Below, in pieces: positions 17,501-26,799 of a DNA stretch of 64,000 nucleotides. Source of the DNA: Bog-756 sp963699345 (lineage in GTDB: Bacteria; Actinomycetota; Acidimicrobiia; Acidimicrobiales; RAAP-2); the NCBI GenBank assembly GCA_963699345.1, contig CAVOTL010000003.1, positions 310,001 to 374,000 on the forward strand, in the 5' to 3' direction. The translations under genes were made by a program, and so were the position numbers. Below the pieces are notes generated by a model, which had not been told where the DNA came from, searched no databases, and saw only the letters and a list, made by a program, of their open reading frames with translations. Positions within the stretch are counted from its first letter, which is position 1, and each line of letters opens with the position of its first letter.

Positions 17501-17691
17501 GGTTCACTCCTCCTCGGCGACGGCCCGGATGTCGATCGCCACCTACCCCCCGATCTCCCCCGTCAATCGGCCTGAGCGGTCGGACGATGGCATCCGCCGA
17601 GGCGCAGCACCGCGGGCCCCCGGGGGGGTGGCGCGACGGGTCGACGGGTCGAGGGACCGCCGACGGCGGCACCGTCTCCGCCCGGGATGGG

Positions 17692-17697
17692 TACCCT
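17692..17697 (+). promoter_or_regulatory. -10 box TACCCT of a leaderless promoter (YjbR-type gene)
   Basis: TACCCT ends 6 nt before the ATG at 17704, the spacing seen at other leaderless starts here. Confidence 0.4.
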
Positions 17698-17703
17698 CGG
17701 GAG

Positions 17704-18069
17704 ATGACGGCACGGATGGACCGCCTGGAGCGGATCGTGGCCCGGCTGCCGGAGGTCGAGCGCGTCGACATCGAGGCGTGGGGTGGTGAGCCGACCTTCC
17801 GCGTGCGCGGCAAGAACTTCGTATTCGCCAGCCCCGACGCCTCCTCCATCAGCGTGAAGCTGCCCCTCGACGAGGCCGCGGCGGTCGTCGCCATGGACCC
17901 GCACGCCTCCCCCACCGGCTACGGCCTCGGCCGTCACGGTTGGGTCACCATCACCCTCGTCGGGCGTCCCGGCGCGGCCCGCTGGCGCGAGGTCGAGGAG
18001 TGGGTGGAGACCTCCTACACCCTGATCGCCCCGCGCCGGCTCGCCCGCCTGGTGCTGGAACGGGACTGA
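17704..18069 (+). CDS. MmcQ/YjbR family protein
   Basis: A 121-residue protein with the CyaY-like YjbR fold. Family features are FRVRGKNFVFASP, an alternating strand with SISVKLP, HGWVTITL and the helix WREVEEWVETSYTLIAPRRLA. These small cytosolic proteins are often labelled DNA-binding but lack a firm role. The ATG at 17704 follows a TACCCT box by 6 nt; an in-frame ATG at 17716 would shorten it by 4 residues. It stands alone, ending 3 bp before the convergent phosphatase gene. Confidence 0.75.
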   Translation: MTARMDRLERIVARLPEVERVDIEAWGGEPTFRVRGKNFVFASPDASSISVKLPLDEAAAVVAMDPHASPTGYGLGRHGWVTITLVGRPGAARWREVEEWVETSYTLIAPRRLARLVLERD

Positions 18070-18072
18070 GGT

Positions 18073-19539
18073 TCAGCCGAGGTGGTCGTCCCGGCGGACG
18101 GCCAGGACCACGACGTCGTCGTCGGGTGCTTCGGACACCAGCGCCTCCACCACTGCCGCGCCCATCGCCCGACTGTCCGCGGCCGGGGCGCGTTCGACGA
18201 CGACCCGCAGCCGCTCCAGGCCCACGTCGATCGACTCGCCCCGCCGTTCGACGAGCCCGTCCGTGAAGAAGAGCAGGACGGCGCCGTCCGCCAGCTCGAG
18301 CTCGTGGTCGGTCCGCTCCGCGCCGGCCACGGTGCCGAGCAGCACCTCACTCGTCTCCTCCACCACCTCGGCGCGGCCGTCGGGATGGCGGAGCACCGGG
18401 GGCAGGTGGCCGGCACTCGCCCACCGGAGACGGCGCCGGCCGCCGGCGGTCTGCGGCTGCGCCACCTCGGCGACCAGCATCGTGGCCACGGCATCGATGC
18501 CGAGGACCACGATGGCGTCGTCGAGCAGCTCGAGGAGGTGGGCGGGGCCGTGGCCGCCGCGGAAGGCCAGGCCCCGGAAGAGGTTGCGGAGCTGGGCCAT
18601 CGTGGCGGCGGCATCCCCGTCGTGCCCGGCCACGTCGCCGACCACCAGCAACGACGCGCCGTCCTCGGTGGTGAACGCGTCGTACCAGTCACCCCCCACC
18701 TGGACGGCCTGGCCGGCGGGTAGGTAGACGGTGGCGACGTCGAGGCCCGGGGCGGTGGGGGACGAGTCCAACAGGCTGCGCTGCATCGACTCGACCATCG
18801 ACGAGACCTGCCGGGCGTGTTCCGCATTGGCCCGGGTGATCCGGAGGCGGTCGACGACCTGGGCGCACTGGGCGGCGATCGACTCCATCAGGGCGAGCTC
18901 CTCCTCGCTGAAGTCGCGCTCGTCCCGCCACGAGATGGCCAGGGACCCGAGCCGTCGGTCGCTCCGCACCAGGGGGAAGTACGCCCAGGCGTGCCGCTCC
19001 GTGTCCGCGTAGACCTGGGCCATCTCGGGCAGGAAGGCGAGACCGGTGGCCCGGTCGGGAAACAGCAGGCGCTCGCCGGTCCGGGCCACATACCGTCCGG
19101 GCAGGGGACTGTCGAGGGGCGCCTCGGTGTACCGCGCCCGGGTGAGGTCGTCCATGTGGTCACTCAGGTGGACGATCAGCTCGTCACCGTCGCGGAGGAC
19201 GACGGCTCCACCGACGGCGTCCAGGATGGGGAACGCGGCGTTGAAGACGATGTCGGTGAGCTCGTCGATGGAGTCGGCGCCGACCATGTCGACCGCCGCC
19301 CGGGCCAGTCGGGCCAGCCGGTCGCGGATCAGCCGCTCGGCCTCGACGGAGGCGACGAGTTCGTCGTGCCGGCTCCGGGCGAGGCGCTCCTGTTCCCTCG
19401 CTTCGTGGGCCAGCCGTTCCTCCCGTTCGGCGCGGGCGCGGAGGGCGTCGGTGATGTCGAGGCCGTAGGCGACGACGAACGCCCGCCGGGCACCGGAGGG
19501 GTGCTCGTCGAACACCGGGTGGAGCGACAGGTCCACCAT
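18073..19539 (-). CDS. PP2C (SpoIIE-type) serine phosphatase with GAF domain and truncated PAS remnant
   Basis: A 488-residue regulator. Residues 1-35 (VDLSLHPVFDE ... YGLDITDA) look like only the last third of a PAS domain with its PAC motif; a coiled coil (about 36-70) follows, then a GAF-like sensor (about 75-245) and a C-terminal SpoIIE phosphatase (about 275-485) with metal aspartates in GGDWYDAF and VGDVAGHD and the later ASAGHLPP and FFTDGLVERR. Such proteins dephosphorylate anti-sigma-factor antagonists in stress signalling. There is no room upstream for the rest of the PAS domain before the next gene at 19621. An in-frame TTG at 19599 is an alternative start. Confidence 0.82.
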   Translation of the reverse strand: MVDLSLHPVFDEHPSGARRAFVVAYGLDITDALRARAEREERLAHEAREQERLARSRHDELVASVEAERLIRDRLARLARAAVDMVGADSIDELTDIVFNAAFPILDAVGGAVVLRDGDELIVHLSDHMDDLTRARYTEAPLDSPLPGRYVARTGERLLFPDRATGLAFLPEMAQVYADTERHAWAYFPLVRSDRRLGSLAISWRDERDFSEEELALMESIAAQCAQVVDRLRITRANAEHARQVSSMVESMQRSLLDSSPTAPGLDVATVYLPAGQAVQVGGDWYDAFTTEDGASLLVVGDVAGHDGDAAATMAQLRNLFRGLAFRGGHGPAHLLELLDDAIVVLGIDAVATMLVAEVAQPQTAGGRRRLRWASAGHLPPVLRHPDGRAEVVEETSEVLLGTVAGAERTDHELELADGAVLLFFTDGLVERRGESIDVGLERLRVVVERAPAADSRAMGAAVVEALVSEAPDDDVVVLAVRRDDHLG

Positions 19540-19620
19540 GCGCACGCCCCTTCCGACCCTTCGACGACAGACCTTAGGAAGGCCGGTGTCCGGGGGCAAG
19601 GCTCGGTCCGGTTCCCCTGG

Positions 19621-20457
19621 TCACGCGGCCAGGAACTCGAGCAGGCGCGCGTTCCAGTCCTCGGCATGGCTCACGTTGCAGCCGTGCGGGGCATCGGGGA
19701 GGACCTCGAGCCGGCTGCCGGGGAGCATCTTGTGGGTCCGCTCACCCGAGCCGTCGAACGGGACCGTCTCGTCGCTGTCGCCGTGGAGGACGAGGGCGGG
19801 CACGTCGACGGCCGCCAGGTCCTCCCGGAAGTCGGTGGTGGCGAAGGCCTCCATGCAGGCGAGCGCCGCCTTGGTGTCCGCCTGTTGGCAGAGTCGGAGG
19901 GCCTCGTGACGCTGTTGTTCGGTGACCACCAGGTCACCCCGCACCGAGAAGAACGCCCGCACGAAGCCGTTGTAGAACGAACTCCGGTCCTCGGTCAGCG
20001 ATGCCGCCATGCTGGCCGCCTCGTCCGAGGTCAGGGGGCCGTCCGGGTTGTCGTCGGTCCGCAGCAGGAACGGGGTGACGGACGACGCGAAGACGACGCT
20101 CCGCAACCGCTCGGGACCGAAGTGCGGGAAGTACCGGGCCACCTCGCCCCCGCCCATCGAGAACCCGACCAGGGTGACGTCGTGGAGGGCGAGTTCCACC
20201 AGCAGGGTGTGGAGATCGTCGGCCAGGGTGTCGTAGTCGTAGCCGCGACCCGGCTTGTCGCTCCGCCCGAAGCCGCGCCGGTCGTAGGTGACCACGCGGT
20301 AGCCGGCCCGCTCGAGCACGGGGACCTGCCCACTCCACGACTCGCCCGACAGCGGCCAGCCGTGGATGAGCACGACCGGCCGACCGGGACCCCCGGTGTC
20401 GTCGACGTGCAGCGCGGTGTTCCGGAACAGCCCGTGATGGGCGGTGACCTCGGTCAT
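19621..20457 (-). CDS. alpha/beta hydrolase (non-heme haloperoxidase-like)
   Basis: A 278-residue cytosolic enzyme. The oxyanion-hole segment is LIHGWPLSGESW, then TYDRRGFGRSD, the nucleophile elbow GFSMGGGE (catalytic Ser), an aspartate in LHGDSDETVPF and a histidine in DAPHGCNVSH. Length and motifs match the group annotated as non-heme chloroperoxidases/arylesterases. The physiological substrate is unknown. GGAGGAG lies 5 nt before the ATG. It may share a transcript with the PP2C phosphatase, 81 bp downstream on the same strand. Confidence 0.85.
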   Translation of the reverse strand: MTEVTAHHGLFRNTALHVDDTGGPGRPVVLIHGWPLSGESWSGQVPVLERAGYRVVTYDRRGFGRSDKPGRGYDYDTLADDLHTLLVELALHDVTLVGFSMGGGEVARYFPHFGPERLRSVVFASSVTPFLLRTDDNPDGPLTSDEAASMAASLTEDRSSFYNGFVRAFFSVRGDLVVTEQQRHEALRLCQQADTKAALACMEAFATTDFREDLAAVDVPALVLHGDSDETVPFDGSGERTHKMLPGSRLEVLPDAPHGCNVSHAEDWNARLLEFLAA

Positions 20458-20628
20458 CGATCTCCTCCAGTCCTCCGGTCGGCGACCCTCCGGTCGGGGT
20501 CCACCCGGTTTCGGGCCGACACCGCTCCGACCCGGGCGCGGCCCTGACTGTCCGGTACCCGCTGCGCCCCCATCCATGCAGCGGTCACCCGTCCGCCGCG
20601 CCCCCCGGGGTGCGAGGCTCCGGTCCGC

Positions 20629-21612
20629 TCAGGTGCTCAGGAGTTCGGTGAGCCGGGCGGCCAGCCGGTCGCTGCTCGGCTCGTTGATCGTGATCTCCAT
20701 CCGGTTGCCCCGTCGGACCGAATTGACGAGGCCGGCCTCGCGCAGGCGCTTGACGTGCATGCTGACCGTCGGCTGGGACAGCGAGAAGCTCCGGGCGATG
20801 TCCCCCACCGTCGTCGGGCCCGACCGCAGGGAGTGGAAGATGGCCAGTCGCGTCGGGTCGGCCAGGGCCCGCAGCGTGCCCGCCACCTCCTCGGTCTCCG
20901 CCCGGGCGGACAGGACACGGTCCGCCGCGCCCGTCCCGACGACCGTGCAGTCCGGCAGGTCGAGGTAGAGGCCGCGGCCGAAGAGCGCACAGGGGACGAT
21001 GGCGACCTGATGGCCCGACCGCTGCGACTCGACGATGTCGGGCAGGTGCTCCGCGAAGGTGGCGCACTCCGCGGACACGATCTCCTGCCACTCGGCGCCG
21101 TTGGCGAGCGCCCGCCGGACGTCCGCCGCCGCCTGTTCCGCGGCCGGCATGCCCACGCGCCGCCACCAGGGATCCACGAAGTCCCAGATGTCCGACTGGA
21201 TGGCGAAGTACCGGTCCCGCAGCGCCTCCGAGCCGTGCAGTCGGGCCAGACGCGTCCACGTCGCCCGTCGGATCTCCTCGGTCTCGGAGACCAGCGGCGG
21301 CTCGACCGGCAGGGTCGCCAGCGACGCCTCGCACCCTTCCCGGTAGGTGGAGAACTCGCTGGCCCCCAGTACGCCGCCGTGGAAGGCCATGACCTCGGCC
21401 TCCACCGTGCACGTCACATCGTCGGGCCAGAGGTCCGCCAGTCGCCGGGGGAGGTCGCCCTGCTCCTCGTAGAGCCGTCCGAGGATCGGATGGTTCGTGC
21501 GCAGGTACTCCGAGGAGGCGGCGTGGACGCACCACGTGAGGTCGAGCACCAGGGAGTGGTCGAGGACCTCGGGGGAGGTCGGCGCCTGCGGCAGCGGGTC
21601 AGCGATCTGCAT
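20629..21612 (-). CDS. ArsR-family winged-helix regulator with N-terminal DUF5937-like domain
   Basis: A 327-residue regulator. The C-terminal 85 residues are a canonical ArsR winged helix: LRALADPTRLAIFHSLRSG, then TTVGDIARSFSLSQPTVSMHVKRLREAGLV and a short wing. The first 240 residues form a mostly helical domain that I associate with DUF5937, often fused to such helices in actinobacteria; its ligand is unknown. There are no ArsR metal-box cysteines. An AT-rich 65-bp interval with an inverted repeat separates it from the divergent small gene at 21696, the likely site of autoregulation. Confidence 0.75.
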   Translation of the reverse strand: MQIADPLPQAPTSPEVLDHSLVLDLTWCVHAASSEYLRTNHPILGRLYEEQGDLPRRLADLWPDDVTCTVEAEVMAFHGGVLGASEFSTYREGCEASLATLPVEPPLVSETEEIRRATWTRLARLHGSEALRDRYFAIQSDIWDFVDPWWRRVGMPAAEQAAADVRRALANGAEWQEIVSAECATFAEHLPDIVESQRSGHQVAIVPCALFGRGLYLDLPDCTVVGTGAADRVLSARAETEEVAGTLRALADPTRLAIFHSLRSGPTTVGDIARSFSLSQPTVSMHVKRLREAGLVNSVRRGNRMEITINEPSSDRLAARLTELLST

Positions 21613-21620
21613 AGGTACTC

Positions 21621-21655
21621 ATCTATATCAGGATTTAGTTGATTTGTCTATAGAT
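21621..21655. promoter_or_regulatory. AT-rich divergent promoter region with 7-bp inverted repeat
   Basis: ATCTATA (21621-21627) and TATAGAT (21649-21655) are exact inverted copies 21 bp apart, between the ArsR gene and the divergent small gene. It is a likely ArsR operator. Confidence 0.45.
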
Positions 21656-21695
21656 TCGGATAGAATGTTCTTGCGCAGGTAGCGAGGACGAGGAC

Positions 21696-21932
21696 ATGAA
21701 CCCGATGCAGGTCGAACAGTTGGTCAGGGAGCACCAGGAGGCGCTGCGGGCCTCCCGCGCGGCCGGACGGCGCCGGTCGCCGGGCCGGCGGGCCACCGTC
21801 GGGGTCGCCCGTAGCGGGGTCCAGACCCTCGGCGTCGGCCTCGTGCGGCTGGGTCTGCGCCTGGCCGGGCCCGATTCGCGCCTGCGGGTGCCCGTCTCCA
21901 ACGGTGCCGGGCTCGCCGAATTCCACTCCTGA
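21696..21932 (+). CDS. small hypothetical protein, Arg-rich
   Basis: A 78-residue protein of unknown function. It starts MNPMQVEQLVREHQEALRAS, a likely amphipathic helix, followed by an Arg-rich stretch and a GVARSGVQTLGVGLVRLGLRLAG segment that could be a membrane-associated helix. A GAGGACGAGG purine run ends 3 nt before the ATG. It is divergent from the ArsR gene, sharing the AT-rich promoter interval, and ends 18 bp before the convergent sulfatase stop. No conserved catalytic motif is seen. The start and size are supported by the purine run and promoter rather than by homology. Confidence 0.5.
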   Translation: MNPMQVEQLVREHQEALRASRAAGRRRSPGRRATVGVARSGVQTLGVGLVRLGLRLAGPDSRLRVPVSNGAGLAEFHS

Positions 21933-21950
21933 CCGGCTCCTCCGGCCGGG

Positions 21951-24248
21951 CTACTGCTCGGCCATGATGCGCTCGAACTCCACCAGCGGGTTGATCGGCG
22001 CGTGCTCGTCGAGGGTGATGACGGCCGTCCGGATGGACGCGGTGCACCGGAACGGCGCCCGGTAGCCCGCACCGACGGGTGGCCCCAGTTCGTAGCCGCA
22101 CGTCAGGCCGGCGTTCGTCTCGTTGAACACCGCCATCGTGAAGAGGCGGAGGTGCCCTTCGGCCACCACCGATCCGTCGACCTGGAGCGAGGCGTCGCCC
22201 CCGGCGTCCTCGTGGCGATCGAACCGGTACGTGAGGACGTGGTGGCCGGGTGCTACCGGATCCGGCGCCTCGAGGACATGGATCTCCTTGCCGTAGAGGT
22301 TGTGGACGTACCGCAGCCGCCCCTCGAACAGGTGGAAGGAGAAGCCACCGAGCACCGACCCCTGGGCGAGGAGGACACCCTCGGCGACCGTCCCCTCGGC
22401 GACGGTGACGTCGACGTCGATCCGGTGGCCCCGGTTCTTCACATTGGGCGCCACCGACTCGGGGACGGGTGACGTCCCCGGGTAGAGCGTGGCCACGAGG
22501 CGGGGGCGGCGCCAGTCGGGTTTCGGGTTGTTGATGGCGTGGAGGACGCGGTTGTCGAGGGGCAGCACATCGTTGGCGCGCGCTTCCCGCCACCACCGCG
22601 CGACGAGGTCGGCCAGGTGGTCCGGCTCCTGCTCGGCCAGATCGTGGATCTCGGAACGGTCGACGGCCACGTGGTAGAGCTCCCACCGGTCCTCGTCGAA
22701 CGAGGCGTTGACGCGCAGCCCGTCGTCGTAGAGCGGGGCGATGGGCTTGAAGGTCACCGCCTTCCATCCGTCGTGGTAGAGCGCCCGACTGCCGAACATC
22801 TCGAAGTGCTGGGTCCGGTGCGGTGCCGGCAGGGCGGCCCCGTCGGGCTCCAGGATGGGGGCGAAGCTGATGCCGTCGACCGGACTCTGGGGTACGTGGC
22901 CGATCGAGGCCGGAAGGTCGATCCCGGCCAGCTCGAGCACGGTCGGATAGATGTCGATGGCGTGCACGAACTGGGCCCGGACGCCACCCGTCGCCCCCAG
23001 CCGGGACGGCCAACTGACGATGCAGGGGTCGGCCACCCCTCCTTCGTGCACCTCGCGCTTCCAGCGCTTGAACGGCGTGTTGCCGGCCATGGTCCAGCCC
23101 CACGGATAGTTGTTGTGGGTGGTCGGACCGCCGAGCTCGTCGATCCGGGCAGCCAGCTCGCCGGCGCCCGCCGAGTCGAAGTTCGCCAGTCTCGCCTCGT
23201 TGATCGAGCCGGTCGGTCCGCCCTCCGAACTCGCTCCGTTGTCGGACACCACCACCACCAGGGTGTCGTCGCGGTCGTCCGTCTCCTCCAGGAACTGCAG
23301 GACCCGGCCGAGCTGGTCGTCGGTGTACGCCAGGAACGCCGCGAAGCACTCCATGAAGCGGGCGGCGACCCGGCGCTCCCGCTCGGGAAGGGAGCTCCAG
23401 GGTGGGACCCAGGGCGGCCGGGGAGCGAGCTCGGTCCCCGGTTCGAGGACGCCGCTGGCGAGCTGGCGAGCGAACAGCTCGTCGCGCCACTCGTCCCAAC
23501 CCCGGTCGAAGTGTCCGCGGTAGCGCTCGATCCATTCGGCCGGGGCGTGATGGGGCGCGTGGCACGCCCCGGTGGCGAAGTAGAGGAAGAACCGGCGCTC
23601 CGGATCGACGTTGCGCAGGTCCCCGATCTGGTGGATGGCCTGGTCGGCCAGATCGGCACTCAGGTGGTAGCCGTCCTCGATGCTCCGCGGCGGGGCCACC
23701 GAGTGGTTGTCGTGGTAGAGGGTCGGCACGAACTGGTGGGTCTCGCCGCCGTGGAAGCCGTACCACCGGTCGAACCCCCGGCCCAGCGGCCACGAGTGGC
23801 GGGGGGAGCCCATGTTGGTGTGGTCGCCCGGCGTGAGGTGCCACTTGCCGACCGCGTACGTGGCGTAGCCGCGCTGACGGAGGACCTCGGAGAGGAACCC
23901 GTGCTCCTCGGGGATCTCGCCGTCGTAGCCCGGGTAGCCCGAAGGCATGTCCGCCACCCGGCCCATGCCGCAGCGGTGGTGGTTGCGTCCGGTGAGCAGG
24001 CAGGCCCGGGTCGCCGAGCAGATGGCGGTGGTGTGGAAGTTGGTCAGTCGCAGACCCCGTTGCGCCAGTCCGTCGATGACCGGCGTCCCGATGTCCGACC
24101 CGTAGCAGCCGAGCTGGGCGAAGCCGACGTCGTCGAGGACGACCAGCACCACGTTCGGCGCCCCTTCCGGGGGTGAGGCGACCTCGGGCCACCACGGCGT
24201 GGAGGTCCTCCAGTCGTCTCCGATGACGCCTTCGAATTCCGCTCTCAT
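21951..24248 (-). CDS. arylsulfatase (type I, formylglycine sulfatase)
   Basis: A 765-residue sulfatase of the alkaline-phosphatase superfamily. VVLVVLDDVGFAQLGCYG near residue 35 gives the two metal aspartates; ICSATRACLLTGR holds the C-S-A-T-R site whose Cys77 would be oxidised to formylglycine. Further family segments are FFLYFATGACHAPHHAP and VVVVSDNGASSEGG. The last 180 residues (YRFDRHEDAGGDASL) are a beta-rich extension found in large arylsulfatases. No signal peptide is visible, so it may act in the cytosol. It cleaves sulfate esters, fitting the sulfur-scavenging theme with the sulfonate operon. GGGAG precedes the ATG. Confidence 0.88.
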   Translation of the reverse strand: MRAEFEGVIGDDWRTSTPWWPEVASPPEGAPNVVLVVLDDVGFAQLGCYGSDIGTPVIDGLAQRGLRLTNFHTTAICSATRACLLTGRNHHRCGMGRVADMPSGYPGYDGEIPEEHGFLSEVLRQRGYATYAVGKWHLTPGDHTNMGSPRHSWPLGRGFDRWYGFHGGETHQFVPTLYHDNHSVAPPRSIEDGYHLSADLADQAIHQIGDLRNVDPERRFFLYFATGACHAPHHAPAEWIERYRGHFDRGWDEWRDELFARQLASGVLEPGTELAPRPPWVPPWSSLPERERRVAARFMECFAAFLAYTDDQLGRVLQFLEETDDRDDTLVVVVSDNGASSEGGPTGSINEARLANFDSAGAGELAARIDELGGPTTHNNYPWGWTMAGNTPFKRWKREVHEGGVADPCIVSWPSRLGATGGVRAQFVHAIDIYPTVLELAGIDLPASIGHVPQSPVDGISFAPILEPDGAALPAPHRTQHFEMFGSRALYHDGWKAVTFKPIAPLYDDGLRVNASFDEDRWELYHVAVDRSEIHDLAEQEPDHLADLVARWWREARANDVLPLDNRVLHAINNPKPDWRRPRLVATLYPGTSPVPESVAPNVKNRGHRIDVDVTVAEGTVAEGVLLAQGSVLGGFSFHLFEGRLRYVHNLYGKEIHVLEAPDPVAPGHHVLTYRFDRHEDAGGDASLQVDGSVVAEGHLRLFTMAVFNETNAGLTCGYELGPPVGAGYRAPFRCTASIRTAVITLDEHAPINPLVEFERIMAEQ

Positions 24249-24459
24249 GGCGCACTCCCTGTCCTGGCGGCCCGACGATCCCGACCCGGCGCCGACCCGG
24301 GGTCGGCGGGGCCGTCACCTACGGTACGTCGGCGGACCGGGGTGGCACGGGGAGGATGTTCGACCCGATCGACGACGCACCGGGTGGCGCACCGCCGACC
24401 CGGTGACGTCGTGCCGGTCGGCTGGTCGGGACCCGGGCGTCCACCCCGGTCCCCGACGA

Positions 24460-25974
24460 TCAGTAGATCTCGGTCGGGAGGCGGTCCGCCTCCGCTCCGG
24501 TCGCGTGGGTGCCCGTGGCCGGCCGCCCCGGATGCACGTTGATCACGATGCCCGCTACCACGGCGGCGAGGACGAAGATCCCCGCCGCCCATCCGCTGGC
24601 GGTGGCGTACCCGTGGACCGTCGCCTCGGCGAGCTCGTCGCCGGACCGGGCGTGGGAGGCCAGGTAGGCCGTCGTGGCGGCCGCGGCGATGGTGTTGAGG
24701 AGGGCGGTCCCGATGGAGGCCCCGATCTGCTGGGACGTGTTCGTCATGGCCGAGGTCACGCCCACATCCTTCGGGTCCGCGTTCTGCGTGGCCGTGCTGA
24801 CGCAGGGCACGATGGCCAGTCCGAGTCCGATGCCGAGCAGGATCTCGCTGGGCAGCACGTGCGTCAGGTAGGCGGCACTGGGGGTCAGCGTGGTGAAGAG
24901 GGCGGCACCGACGGCCGAGAGGAGGAGGCCGGGGACCACGAGCAGCCGCGTGCGCACGTAGGGCATCAGCCGGCTCGCCACCTGCGTGGCCGCCAGACCG
25001 TTCAGGACCAGGATGGGCAGGAACGCCACGCCCGTCTTGAGCGGCGAGTAGTGGTCGATCGTCTGGAGCAGGTACGTGAGGAAGAGGAAGGTGCCGAACA
25101 TGGCGGTCACGGCCAGCAGGATCGTGGCGTAGGAGCCGGCCCGGTTGCGGTTCGCCAGGACGCGGAGGGGAAGGAGCGGGTTCGGCCCCCGGCTCTGCCA
25201 CACGATGAAGGCGGTGAGGAGCACGCCGGCGAGCACGAGCGAGGCGATCACGTCGGTCGCCCCCCACCCACTGGTGCCGGCCTCGCCGAGTCCGTAGACG
25301 AGCGCCACCAGGCCGCCGCAGCCGAGCACCACGCCCAGCACGTCGAGCCGGATGCCCGGCACGCCGTCGCGCGTGGGGATCAGGGTGAAGGCCCCGAAGA
25401 AGACGAGCGCGGCGATCGGCAGGTTGACGTAGAGACACCAGCGCCAGTCGACGTATTCGGTCAGGAAGCCACCGAGGATGAGCCCGAAGGCGGACCCGGC
25501 GATGGCGATGGTGGCGTAGATCCCGAAGGCCCGGCCCCGCTCCTTCGGATCCGTGAACGTCGACGTCAGCAGCGACAGCACCGACGGGGCGAGCAGGGCG
25601 CCGAAGAGGCCCTGCAGGCCCCGGGCGCCGATCAGCATCAACGTGGTCTGGGCTGCGCCGCCGACGGCCGAGGCCAGCGCGAATCCGATGACCCCGGTCA
25701 TCAGTGTCCGCTTGGGACCGAACATGTCGCTGATGCGTCCTCCGAGGAGGAGGAAGCCGCCGAAGGCCAGGGTGTACGCGGTGACGACCCACTGCCGGTC
25801 GGTATTGGAGAAGCCGAGGGAGTGCTGGGCCGACGGCAGGGCGATGATCATGATCGTCGAATCGAGCACCACCATCAGCTGGGCCCCGGCGATGACCACC
25901 AGGATCCACCAGTGGGCGCGGGTCGCCCCTCCGGAGCCGTCGCCCCCGGGTCCGGTGGCCCCGACGGACGTCAT
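24460..25974 (-). CDS. MFS drug transporter, EmrB/QacA (DHA2, 14-helix) type
   Basis: A 504-residue exporter with about 14 helices. Diagnostic segments are LMVVLDSTIMIIALPS (helix 1), GGRISDMFGPKRTLM (loop 2-3), ARGLQGLFGALLAPS and GSAFGLILGGFLTEYVDWRWCLYVN, containing motif C. It extrudes drugs or other amphipathic compounds by proton antiport. The ATG lies inside the end of the TetR gene (4-bp ATGA overlap), so pump and repressor are co-transcribed. Unlike the MFS gene at 3.5 kb, its frame is intact. Confidence 0.88.
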   Translation of the reverse strand: MTSVGATGPGGDGSGGATRAHWWILVVIAGAQLMVVLDSTIMIIALPSAQHSLGFSNTDRQWVVTAYTLAFGGFLLLGGRISDMFGPKRTLMTGVIGFALASAVGGAAQTTLMLIGARGLQGLFGALLAPSVLSLLTSTFTDPKERGRAFGIYATIAIAGSAFGLILGGFLTEYVDWRWCLYVNLPIAALVFFGAFTLIPTRDGVPGIRLDVLGVVLGCGGLVALVYGLGEAGTSGWGATDVIASLVLAGVLLTAFIVWQSRGPNPLLPLRVLANRNRAGSYATILLAVTAMFGTFLFLTYLLQTIDHYSPLKTGVAFLPILVLNGLAATQVASRLMPYVRTRLLVVPGLLLSAVGAALFTTLTPSAAYLTHVLPSEILLGIGLGLAIVPCVSTATQNADPKDVGVTSAMTNTSQQIGASIGTALLNTIAAAATTAYLASHARSGDELAEATVHGYATASGWAAGIFVLAAVVAGIVINVHPGRPATGTHATGAEADRLPTEIY

Positions 25975-26669
25975 CGCGCCGCCTCCCGGGCCGCCGACTT
26001 GGCGGACGGATCGCGCCGGGCCAGGATCCGGTCGATCTGCGCCTGGCTCACGGGGCGATGCGGCAGCGCCTCGTCCGTCGGCCGCATGCCGGCGACGAGC
26101 AGGTCGAGATGCCGGCGCCACGCCTGGGGGGCGTTCGCCCCGGTGGTCTCCAGCACCCCGCGCATCGACCACAGCACGAGCGAGATGTCGGTGCTCGTCA
26201 CGTCCGTCCGGACCCGGCCGTTCGCCTGCGCGTCGGACAGGAGGTCATCGATCAGCGTCCGTGCCGTGGCGATCAGGGGATGGTCGGTGCTCCACAGTTT
26301 GGGCAGGCAGCCGAGATGTTCCGCCTGGTACGAACAGGACGCCTCGAGGAAGTGTTCGAGGCCGGTCCCGTCCGGACGCTCGGCCGCCTCGCGGGCCATG
26401 GCGATCGTCTGCTCCAGGACCTGGGAGACCAGGGCTTCGATGAGGGCCTCCTTCGAGGCGAATCGGCGGTAGAGCGTGCCCATCCCGACCCCGGCCGCCC
26501 GGGCCACGTCGGCCACGCTCGCCTCGAGGCCCTTCTCCTCGAAGACCTGGGCGGCCGCCACCAGCAGGCGTTCGCGGTTCCTCACGGCGTCGCTCCGGAT
26601 CGGTCGGACGCCGACCGCCAGGATCGGAGGGTCGGTCCCGGTGGCCGGGTTCGTAACCGGAGTTTTCAC
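25971..26669 (-). CDS. TetR-family transcriptional repressor of the adjacent MFS pump
   Basis: A 232-residue regulator. Residues about 30-75 are a TetR helix-turn-helix: RERLLVAAAQVFEEKGLEAS, then VADVARAAGVGMGTLYRRF and ASKEALIEAL. The C-terminal part is the usual helical ligand domain, similar to TetR_C SbtR-like domains. The GTG start at 26669 lies 7 nt after a TATCGT box within a palindromic operator (26667-26697). Co-transcription with the MFS gene downstream suggests repression relieved by a pumped compound. Confidence 0.85.
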   Translation of the reverse strand: MKTPVTNPATGTDPPILAVGVRPIRSDAVRNRERLLVAAAQVFEEKGLEASVADVARAAGVGMGTLYRRFASKEALIEALVSQVLEQTIAMAREAAERPDGTGLEHFLEASCSYQAEHLGCLPKLWSTDHPLIATARTLIDDLLSDAQANGRVRTDVTSTDISLVLWSMRGVLETTGANAPQAWRRHLDLLVAGMRPTDEALPHRPVSQAQIDRILARRDPSAKSAAREAAR

Positions 26670-26697
26670 TCCGTTTACGATACCCCTAAGCGGAGTG
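26667..26697. promoter_or_regulatory. TetR operator overlapping the repressor start
   Basis: CACTCCG (26667-26673) and CGGAGTG (26691-26697) are exact inverted arms; allowing one mismatch they extend by four bases (TTTA/TAAG side). A second, overlapping repeat CGGAGT-TTTC-ACTCCG spans 26658-26673. Confidence 0.6.
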
Positions 26698-26799
26698 ATC
26701 TGTCCACTTAGCGCCGCCGGTCCCCGCTGTTGCCTCTACGCTGTCCCCGGGGTCCGACGGGGTCTCGGGCGAGCGCGGGAAGCGGCAGAGGGAGTCGGC

